Shown here one piece after another: positions 1 through 5,375 of a stretch of 5,375 nucleotides of DNA (position 1 is the first letter of the stretch; each line of letters opens with the position of its first letter). The stretch lies in contig SLOW01000027.1 of assembly GCA_007132315.1 (NCBI GenBank), positions 1-5,375 of the forward strand, given 5' to 3'. Origin of the DNA: Opitutales bacterium (GTDB taxonomy: Bacteria > Verrucomicrobiota > Verrucomicrobiia > Opitutales > T3Sed10-336). The translations under genes and the position numbers were made by a program. The notes under the pieces were generated by a model, which saw only the letters and a program-made list of their open reading frames with translations, did no database searches and was not told the origin of the DNA.

Positions 1-3000
1 ACGGATCTTGTTCTCGTCCCGCAGCGGGATCATGCCCGACGGCGTGTTGATAATCATGGATATTTCGTGGTTCTTCAACATGTCCACGACATTCGGACGG
101 CCCTCGCTGAGCTTGTACAGGCGGTTGACCTCGACCCCGTGCTCGCGCAGGAATTCGGCGGTGCCTCCGGTCGAATAAATCACGAAGCCAAGCTCGTGCA
201 ACCCCCGGGCCAATTCGACGGCCTTGAGTTTGTCCGCGTCCTTGACGCTCAAAAACACATTTCCCTCGCACGGCAACGCCGGCTTCGCGGCCATCTGGGT
301 TTTGGAAAACGCGATCCCGAGGTCCTCGTCCAGCCCCATGACCTCGCCGGTGCTGCGCATCTCCGGACTGAGTGCCACGGACGCGCCGGGAAAGCGGACG
401 AAGGGAAAAACGGATTCCTTGATGCACCAATACTCCGGAATTCGCTCCTCGGTGAAACCGATTTCCTTCAACGTCGCGCCGGCCATGACTCGGGCGGCGA
501 TCTTGGCCATGGGCACCCCGATCGCCTTGCTGACGAAAGGCACGGTTCGGGAGGCCCGGGGATTCACTTCGAGGACGTAAAGTTCATCGTCCTTGATCGC
601 GAACTGGATATTCATCAAGCCCACGACCTTCAACTCACGGGCGAGCGCGTGGGTGGACGCCCGCACCCGGTCGAGCATATCCTCGCCAAGGGTGTGCGGG
701 GGCATCACCATCGCGGCGTCACCGCTGTGTACCCCGGCGAACTCGATATGCTCGAGCATGCCGCCGATGACGGAGGTTTCCCCGTCGGACACACAATCGA
801 CGTCGAGCTCGATGGCGTCCTCGAGAAACTGGTCGATCAGCAACGGCTTGTCCGGAGACGCATCGACCGCCTGTCGGATGACGGACTTGAGTTCGTCCAT
901 CGAATAAACGATGAACATCCCGCGGCCCCCCAGAACGAACGAGGGCCGCAGCAACACCGGGAATCCGATTTCCTCGGCCCATTTGTAGGCCTCGTCCGCA
1001 TCCATGGCGATCGCGTTGCGGGGCTGCTTGAGGTCGATCCGGTTCAACACCTCGATGAATTGCTCCCGGTCCTCGGCCAAATCGATTGATTCGGGCGTCG
1101 TGCCGATGATGTTCACGCCGTGTTTTTTCAGATCCGATGCGAGATTGAGGGGCGTTTGTCCGCCGAATTGAACGATGGCTCCATCGCATTTCTCCTGACG
1201 ATACACCTCGAGGACGTCATCCAGCGTCAACGGCTCAAAATAAAGCCGGTCCGACGTGTCGTAGTCGGTGGATACGGTTTCCGGATTGGAATTGACCATG
1301 ACGGTCTCGATGCCGTCGTCGCGCAGGGCGAAGGAAGCGTGCACACAGCAGTAATCGAACTCGATCCCCTGCCCGATGCGGTTCGGGCCGCCGCCGAGGA
1401 TCATGATCTTCCTGCGGTCGGACGGGATGATCTCGTTTTCGTCCTCGTACGAAGAGTAATAATACGGCGTAAAAGCTTCGAATTCCGCAGCGCACGTATC
1501 CACCAGTCGGAACGTGGTTTTGATGTCCAGCGCCTTGCGGCGCCGCCGCACCTCTTCGAGCTCCGCCCCCACGAGGCTCGCGATCTGCTGGTCGGTGAAC
1601 CCGAACTTCTTGGCCCGCAGAAACAGCGTCCCGTCGATCGAATCCAGCAACTGTTGGGCAAGCATATCCTCCATCTTGTGGATTTCAAACAGCTGCATCA
1701 GGAACCAGATATCGATCTTGGTCAAATCCTGGACCTCCTCCGGAGACATCCCCGCCTTGAACGCGTAACGAATGTAAAATATCCGCTCCGAATTCGGACG
1801 TATCAGGCGGCCGCGGATGGTGTCGTTGTCCGGAATATTGAAATCCCCGAACTTGCCGCCCCCGCCGAATCCGCGGGCCCCGATCTCAAGCGAACGCAGC
1901 GCTTTCTGCATCGACTCCCGGAACGTCCGGCCGATGGCCATCGCCTCGCCCACCGATTTCATCGAGGAAGTCAACGCCGTATCCGCGCCGGCGAACTTTT
2001 CGAAGGTGAATCGCGGAATCTTGGTGACGATGTAATCGATGGTCGGTTCGAAACTGGCCGGCGTTTCACGGGTGATATCGTTCTTGAGCTCGTCCAGCGT
2101 GTACCCCACGGCGAGTTTGGCGGCGATCTTGGCAATGGGGAAGCCGGTCGCCTTGGAGGCCAGGGCGGAACTGCGGGAAACCCGCGGATTCATCTCGATC
2201 ACCACCATGCGGCCCGTCTCCGGATCCACCGCGAACTGGATATTGCTTCCGCCCGTTTCCACGCCGATTTCGCGGATCACCGCGAACGAGGCGTCCCGCA
2301 TCAGCTGGAACTCTTTATCGGTCAACGTCAGCGCGGGCGCCACCGTGATCGAATCGCCGGTGTGAACACCCATTGGATCGAAGTTCTCGATGGAACAAAT
2401 GACCACGCACTGATCCTTGTGATCGCGCATGACCTCCATTTCGAATTCCTTCCATCCCAACAGACACTCCTCGATCAATACCTCGTGCACCGGAGAGATG
2501 TCGAGCCCGTGGGCGACGATATCCTCGAATTCCTCGCGGTTGTAGGCGATTCCTCCGCCGGCGCCGCCGAGGGTGTAGCTGGGACGAACGATAAACGGAA
2601 AGCCGCCCAGCTTCTCGACTGCCTCCATCGCCTCGCCCATATTCTTCACGCGGGCCGAATGGGCCACGTCGAGGCCGATCTTGATCATCGCCTCCTTGAA
2701 CAACTCGCGGTCCTCTCCCTTCTCGATCGCCTCCACCCGGGCGCCCACCAGCTCCACGTCGTACTTCGCGAGCACACCGGCTTTGTCCAGGTCCAGGGAG
2801 AGATTCAGCGCCGTCTGCCCGCCGAGAGTGGGCAACAGAGCTTCGGGGCGTTCCGCGTCGATAATCTTCTCCAGCATTTCGACCGTAAGGGGTTCGATGT
2901 AGGTGACATCGGCGAAATCCGGGTCGGTCATGATGGTGGCGGGATTGCTGTTGACCAGAATCACCCGATAGCCCTCCTCGCGGAGTGCTTTACAAGCCTG

Positions 3001-3093
3001 CGCGCCACTGTAGTCAAACTCGCACGCCTGCCCGATGACGATCGGGCCGGAGCCGATAATGAGGATACTCTGAATGTCGGTACGTTTCGGCAT
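1..3093 (-). CDS. carB: Carbamoyl-phosphate synthase large subunit, partial at C-terminus
   Basis: CarB uses two ATP, bicarbonate and ammonia (channelled from the CarA glutaminase) to make carbamoyl phosphate for pyrimidine and arginine synthesis in the cytoplasm. I translated the whole frame: 1031 codons, no internal stop, running off the left edge. E. coli CarB has 1073 residues, so about 40 are missing. The first ATP-grasp half shows GSGPIVIGQ (14-22), NSNPATIMTD (48-57), RPSYTLGGAGGGI (170-182) and EMNPRVSRSSALASK (300-314). The second half repeats these as GGGPNRIGQG (567-576), NSNPETVSTDY (601-611), RPSFVLGGRGM (716-726) and EVNPRASRTVPFVSK (842-856). A C-terminal MGS-like allosteric domain starts near 942. 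By alignment with E. coli, K955, T975, T978, K994 and N1016 match its UMP/IMP-site residues, and E784 and D792 match its ornithine-site residues, so nucleotide control may be retained. The ATG at 3093 gives the standard MPKRTDI start; an in-frame TGA lies at 3114-3112. carA is not upstream. Confidence 0.98.
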   Translation of the reverse strand, partial: MPKRTDIQSILIIGSGPIVIGQACEFDYSGAQACKALREEGYRVILVNSNPATIMTDPDFADVTYIEPLTVEMLEKIIDAERPEALLPTLGGQTALNLSLDLDKAGVLAKYDVELVGARVEAIEKGEDRELFKEAMIKIGLDVAHSARVKNMGEAMEAVEKLGGFPFIVRPSYTLGGAGGGIAYNREEFEDIVAHGLDISPVHEVLIEECLLGWKEFEMEVMRDHKDQCVVICSIENFDPMGVHTGDSITVAPALTLTDKEFQLMRDASFAVIREIGVETGGSNIQFAVDPETGRMVVIEMNPRVSRSSALASKATGFPIAKIAAKLAVGYTLDELKNDITRETPASFEPTIDYIVTKIPRFTFEKFAGADTALTSSMKSVGEAMAIGRTFRESMQKALRSLEIGARGFGGGGKFGDFNIPDNDTIRGRLIRPNSERIFYIRYAFKAGMSPEEVQDLTKIDIWFLMQLFEIHKMEDMLAQQLLDSIDGTLFLRAKKFGFTDQQIASLVGAELEEVRRRRKALDIKTTFRLVDTCAAEFEAFTPYYYSSYEDENEIIPSDRRKIMILGGGPNRIGQGIEFDYCCVHASFALRDDGIETVMVNSNPETVSTDYDTSDRLYFEPLTLDDVLEVYRQEKCDGAIVQFGGQTPLNLASDLKKHGVNIIGTTPESIDLAEDREQFIEVLNRIDLKQPRNAIAMDADEAYKWAEEIGFPVLLRPSFVLGGRGMFIVYSMDELKSVIRQAVDASPDKPLLIDQFLEDAIELDVDCVSDGETSVIGGMLEHIEFAGVHSGDAAMVMPPHTLGEDMLDRVRASTHALARELKVVGLMNIQFAIKDDELYVLEVNPRASRTVPFVSKAIGVPMAKIAARVMAGATLKEIGFTEERIPEYWCIKESVFPFVRFPGASVALSPEMRSTGEVMGLDEDLGIAFSKTQMAAKPALPCEGNVFLSVKDADKLKAVELARGLHELGFVIYSTGGTAEFLREHGVEVNRLYKLSEGRPNVVDMLKNHEISMIINTPSGMIPLRDENKIR

Positions 3094-3101
3094 GATAATG
3101 A

Positions 3102-3158
3102 AATTCGGCCCTCATTCCTGAAGAAGTCGTCCGGGAGCGCAAGAGAGAAAGCCGAATT
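3102..3158 (-). promoter_or_regulatory. Inverted repeat next to the carB ribosome-binding site
   Basis: An 8-base arm, aattcggc (3102-3109), is perfectly complementary to gccgaatt (3151-3158), with 41 bases between. In a carB transcript the downstream arm would lie 9-16 bases before the ATG. The best Shine-Dalgarno-like stretch, GAGGG (3113-3109), overlaps this arm by one base and is 15 bases from the ATG, which is longer than the usual 5-10. If the hairpin forms, it could shorten the effective spacing or hinder ribosome entry. The pairing is seen in the sequence; any regulatory effect is inference. Confidence 0.35.
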
Positions 3159-3166
3159 CAGTCCCG

Positions 3167-3317
3167 CGTCCGATGCGGACATCAGTAGCCCCGCTCTTCA
3201 GACGATGTCGGGACGGTGTGCGCGAGGGAACGCACTTCCCGAGTCTCCCGATGCCTGTCTGAAGCACCGACCGACCCGCGGAGCACTGTAGCGCCAGGCT
3301 TCAGCCGGCATCGGACG
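3167..3317 (-). other. Nested inverted repeats: candidate structured RNA before carB
   Basis: Five helices nest inside one another across 151 bases. They are: 3167-3176 with 3308-3317 (10 bp, perfect); 3183-3194 with 3278-3288 (11 bp, with one bulge at 3187 and one G-U pair, 3190/3282); 3196-3203 with 3257-3264 (8 bp, perfect); 3208-3213 with 3246-3251 (6 bp, perfect); and 3218-3222 with 3231-3235 (5 bp), closing an 8-base loop. The G-U pair forms only in RNA read from the minus strand; the opposite RNA would have A-C there. This fits transcription in the direction of carB. No U-tract follows, so it is not a standard intrinsic terminator. I do not recognise a known riboswitch class: core motifs of the cobalamin and c-di-GMP families are absent. 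It could be a carB leader, a small RNA, a Rho-independent-like boundary without U-tract, or a decayed palindromic element. The pairings are observed; the function is unknown. Confidence 0.45.
3293..3309 (-). terminator. Small GC-rich hairpin after the response regulator stop (weak)
   Basis: Twelve bases beyond the regulator's TGA, the minus strand can form GCC-GGC, loop TGAA, GCC-(bulged T)-GGC. This is a six-pair stem with one bulge. There is no T-run after it, so as an intrinsic terminator it would be poor. It also competes with the outer helix of the larger nested structure (3308-3317), sharing bases 3308-3309, so both may not form together. Confidence 0.2.
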
Positions 3318-3321
3318 GGGT

Positions 3322-4605
3322 TCAGGAATTGACGAGCGACGAAACCCGGGAGGGATCGCACCCAAGCACTTGGGCCGCCTTGGCCTCGTCCTCGCCACAG
3401 GCGGCGAGGACCGCCTTGATGTAATGCTTCTCTTTCGGGGCCAGGTACTCTTCCAGTGTGGGCCAGTCCGCGAGCGGGCGGATCCGCAACGGCAGGTTGT
3501 CGATTCCGATGACGCGGTTTTCGGCGGTGGACACCAAACTGGAAACCACCTGGTCCAGTTCGGTGATATTGCCGGGCCATCCATACCGGGTCATGGCGTC
3601 CAGGGCGTCTTCGGTGAACTCGATCTGCCGGGCGTCGAAATTCGATGCTTCCACCCGCGCGATCCGGGCCCGGAGAACTTCCGGCAAATCCCCGGCGTGC
3701 TCCCGAAGGGGCGGCAAGTTGACGGGGAGCGTGGCGATTCGGTAAAACAGTTCGTCGCTGAACTCCCCCTCGTCCACCCGTTCCTCCAGGTCAACCATAG
3801 AAGAACAAATCAATCGAAAGCGGCTCAAATTATTCTTGAGAACGTAGACCAGGACATCCTGCGACTCGGACGAGAGCTGGTCGATCTGTTCCAGAAACAG
3901 GGTTCCGCCCACCGCATCGGCAATCCACTTCCCTCCCTGATTGTCCTCGCCAAACAGATTCTCGCGAAAGGATCCTTCGTCCCCGAGCGAACAATCGACC
4001 GCCACCAAGGGAGCGTCATCGCCGCTGCGCTTGCGATGAAGAATCTCGACGACCGCCTTCTTGCCGGTCCCCTGTTCTCCCTGCAGCAGTACGGGCGTCT
4101 GCGAACCGATCAATTTTTCAACTTGCTGACGCAGCCGCACCACCCCGGCACTATCCCCGGGCAGCACCTCTTTGATGTCTCCCCCGCCCTCTGACGAAGC
4201 GCCGGAACGGGATGCGGGCGCCGCCTGCTGGGTCGCCATAAACGCCTTATACTCCACCGCCCGGTCCAGGGTCTGGAGGAGTTCGTCCACCTTGAAAGGT
4301 TTCTTGATGTAGTCGAACGCACCGTATTTCAAAGCCTTGATGGCGGTGTCAGTACTGGCGTAACCGGTCATCATGATAACCACGCATTGCGGATCGTACT
4401 CCTTGAGTTGCTTGAGCAGGCTAATCCCGTCCATGGGCTGCATGGAGATATCCGCCAGAACGACATCGAACCCCTCCGACTTGTACCGCGAAAGCGCCTC
4501 TTCACCATCCTGCGCGAACACGGGCTGGTGACCGGTGGGTTGAATGACCGCCTCCAGCATCTCGTGAATGGAGGACAAGTCATCTACGATAAGTAAGGCT
4601 GCCAT
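3322..4605 (-). CDS. NtrC-family response regulator with degenerate AAA+ domain
   Basis: This 427-residue protein has three parts. Residues 1-120 are an intact receiver domain: acidic pocket D8/D9, phospho-acceptor D52, switch T80 and conserved K102 (KKPF). Residues 145-375 resemble the sigma54-activator AAA+ domain, with Walker A GEQGTGKK (176-183), GGTLFLEQI (233-241), PPLREHAGDL (298-307) and WPGNITEL (343-350). The GAFTGA loop is missing: only 13 residues separate LFG from GGTLF, where PspF has about 21. Walker B DE is EQ (239-240), the ATN of sensor I is SSM (268-270), the switch Asn is D204, one of two arginine-finger positions is S283 (R289 kept), and sensor II Arg is T349. Residues 390-427 look like a short Fis-type helix-turn-helix. 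It therefore probably does not activate sigma54; it may act on sigma70 promoters, as some GAFTGA-lacking relatives do, or through protein contacts. It follows pilC by 77 bases, and no histidine kinase is visible. The start matches the usual REC beginning (MAALLIVDD), but no clear ribosome-binding site precedes it. Confidence 0.93.
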   Translation of the reverse strand: MAALLIVDDLSSIHEMLEAVIQPTGHQPVFAQDGEEALSRYKSEGFDVVLADISMQPMDGISLLKQLKEYDPQCVVIMMTGYASTDTAIKALKYGAFDYIKKPFKVDELLQTLDRAVEYKAFMATQQAAPASRSGASSEGGGDIKEVLPGDSAGVVRLRQQVEKLIGSQTPVLLQGEQGTGKKAVVEILHRKRSGDDAPLVAVDCSLGDEGSFRENLFGEDNQGGKWIADAVGGTLFLEQIDQLSSESQDVLVYVLKNNLSRFRLICSSMVDLEERVDEGEFSDELFYRIATLPVNLPPLREHAGDLPEVLRARIARVEASNFDARQIEFTEDALDAMTRYGWPGNITELDQVVSSLVSTAENRVIGIDNLPLRIRPLADWPTLEEYLAPKEKHYIKAVLAACGEDEAKAAQVLGCDPSRVSSLVNS

Positions 4606-4682
4606 GGTTCAGGATTCGACTGCGGAAATATGGATCAACGGCAAGAGATAACCACCGTTTAAAGCCAGCCGCATAACAAAGG

Positions 4683-5375
4683 TCAACCACCCACTACGTT
4701 CGACAGCTCGAAAATAGGCAGGAACATGGCCATCACGATGCCCCCGACGATCACGCCGATAACCACGATCATGATCGGCTCGAGCAACGAGGTCAATCCA
4801 GAGACGGTGGCATCGACCTCGCTGTCGTAAAAATCGGCCACTTTCAGCATCATTCCGTCCACATTTCCGGTCTGCTCCCCGGCCTTGACCATGTGCTTCA
4901 TCATGGGCGGGAAGTACGGTTCCTCGCGCAACACATCGGAAACCTGGCCGCCTTGGCTGATACTCCGGCTGATCTCGCGGCAGGCCAGTTCGATATAGGT
5001 ATTGTCGCTCGCCGAGGAAACGATCTCCAGCGAGCGCAGGATGGGGACGCCGCTCCGCGAAAGGATCGCGTAGGTACGGCAAAAACGAGACAGGGAAATT
5101 TTTTGGCGAAGATTGCCGATGATCGGCAGTTTCATGATGATCTGATCGCGCCATCGCCGCCCGCGTTCGGTGGCGATCAGTTTCTTGAGCAGAAAAAACA
5201 CACCGCCGAGCCCGAGAATCAGGAATACGATGTTGCTTTTCAAAAAGTTACTGACGTCGATCAGCATCTGAGTCGGCGCCGGGAGCGCTTCCCCGAAATC
5301 CTCGAACATTTCCGCGAACACCGGAATGACGAAAATCAGCAAAACGTTGACCAGGATGATGGCCAACCCGATCAC
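4683..5375 (-). CDS. pilC: Type IV pilus inner-membrane platform protein PilC, partial (N-terminus missing)
   Basis: PilC/GspF proteins form the inner-membrane platform on which the PilB and PilT ATPases drive pilus extension and retraction. The 230 residues seen are the C-terminal part of a protein usually about 400 long; the frame is open at the right edge, so the first codon (GTG) is not a true start. Hydrophobic segments lie at residues 2-20, 48-65 and 199-220, the expected pattern for the second half of the family. The second T2SSF domain is clear: SRFCRTYAILSRSGVPILRSL (96-116, typical of the cytoplasmic domain), then FPPMMKHMVKAGEQTGNVDGMM (155-176), and the ending EPIMIVVIGVIVGGIVMAMFLPIFEL (199-224). 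The final FLPIFELSNVV is closer to PilC than to GspF of type II secretion, but GspF or an archaeal-like pilin platform cannot be strictly excluded without the neighbours. The stop is TGA at 4685-4683. Confidence 0.93.
   Translation of the reverse strand: MIGLAIILVNVLLIFVIPVFAEMFEDFGEALPAPTQMLIDVSNFLKSNIVFLILGLGGVFFLLKKLIATERGRRWRDQIIMKLPIIGNLRQKISLSRFCRTYAILSRSGVPILRSLEIVSSASDNTYIELACREISRSISQGGQVSDVLREEPYFPPMMKHMVKAGEQTGNVDGMMLKVADFYDSEVDATVSGLTSLLEPIMIVVIGVIVGGIVMAMFLPIFELSNVVGG

Noticed and set aside
3117..3145. Possible sigma70 promoter for carB (TTGCGC, 17 bases, AGGAAT)
   Set aside because: The -10 box matches only three of six consensus positions, and it would place the transcript start almost at the start codon.
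3181..3197. Resemblance of AGCGGGGCTACTGATG to the 3' end of c-di-GMP-I (GEMM) riboswitches
   Set aside because: The conserved 5' core of that riboswitch (GCACAGGGCAAACC-like and GCAAAGCC-like segments) is absent upstream, so the similarity is probably coincidental.
1120..3291. A 723-codon plus-strand open frame (and a 340-codon one at 67-1089) opposite carB
   Set aside because: These frames are the exact codon-by-codon complement of carB. They stay open because carB almost never uses TTA, CTA or TCA codons, as expected at high GC. The break at 1087-1089 is a TCA serine codon of carB. The translations show no recognisable domain.
3280..3298. A sigma54-like -24/-12 promoter (TGGCGCTACAGTGC) upstream of carB
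   Set aside because: The spacing between GG and GC is nine bases, one fewer than the strict spacing sigma54 requires, and the second half matches poorly.
3182..3584. Two minus-strand open frames of about 130 codons spanning the regulator end and the gap
   Set aside because: Both start inside the regulator in other frames, lack recognisable domains or good ribosome sites, and would run through the inverted repeats.
3370..4194. A 274-codon plus-strand open frame opposite the regulator
   Set aside because: It is a mirror of the regulator's reading frame with no family resemblance, and the minus-strand receiver and AAA+ motifs are unmistakable.
4609..4674. A 21-codon minus-strand open frame between pilC and the regulator
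   Set aside because: It has no ribosome-binding site and no recognisable peptide features, and such a short open frame is expected by chance.

Overview
The window looks like chromosomal DNA from a GC-rich, Gram-negative-type bacterium: G/C-biased third codon positions, a type IV pilus assembly gene, and a two-component-type regulator. I cannot place it to phylum from sequence alone. All recognisable genes lie on the minus strand, so the transcriptional order runs from right to left: pilC, then an NtrC-like response regulator, then carB. No mobile element, CRISPR array, tRNA or rRNA was seen.

Positions 5375 to 4683 hold the C-terminal 230 residues of a PilC/GspF-family inner-membrane platform protein; its N-terminus lies beyond the right edge. 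After a 77-base gap (4682-4606) without a convincing promoter or terminator comes a 427-residue protein (4605-3322). It has an intact phospho-receiver domain, but its AAA+ domain is strongly degenerate: the sigma54-contacting GAFTGA loop is deleted and several ATPase residues are replaced, and its Fis-like helix-turn-helix is short. It is probably a signal-responsive protein that no longer works as a sigma54 activator. Its position after pilC suggests, but does not prove, a role in pilus biology.

The 228-base gap 3321-3094 separates the regulator from carB and is the most unusual non-coding stretch. It contains a nested series of inverted repeats spanning about 3167-3317 (arms of 10, 11, 8, 6 and 5 base pairs), which would fold into one long rod if transcribed with carB. 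A second 8-bp inverted repeat (3102-3109/3151-3158) lies next to the presumed carB ribosome-binding site. The hexamer CTGAAG and its complement CTTCAG alternate four times across the gap, so mutually exclusive pairings are possible.

Positions 3093 to 1 hold carB, the large subunit of carbamoyl-phosphate synthase, complete at its start and lacking only about 40 C-terminal residues at the left edge. carA does not precede it, so the glutaminase subunit must be encoded elsewhere (or beyond the left edge). Apart from sharing a strand, the pilus/regulator pair and carB have no obvious functional link; the structured gap probably marks the boundary between two transcription units or a regulated leader of carB.
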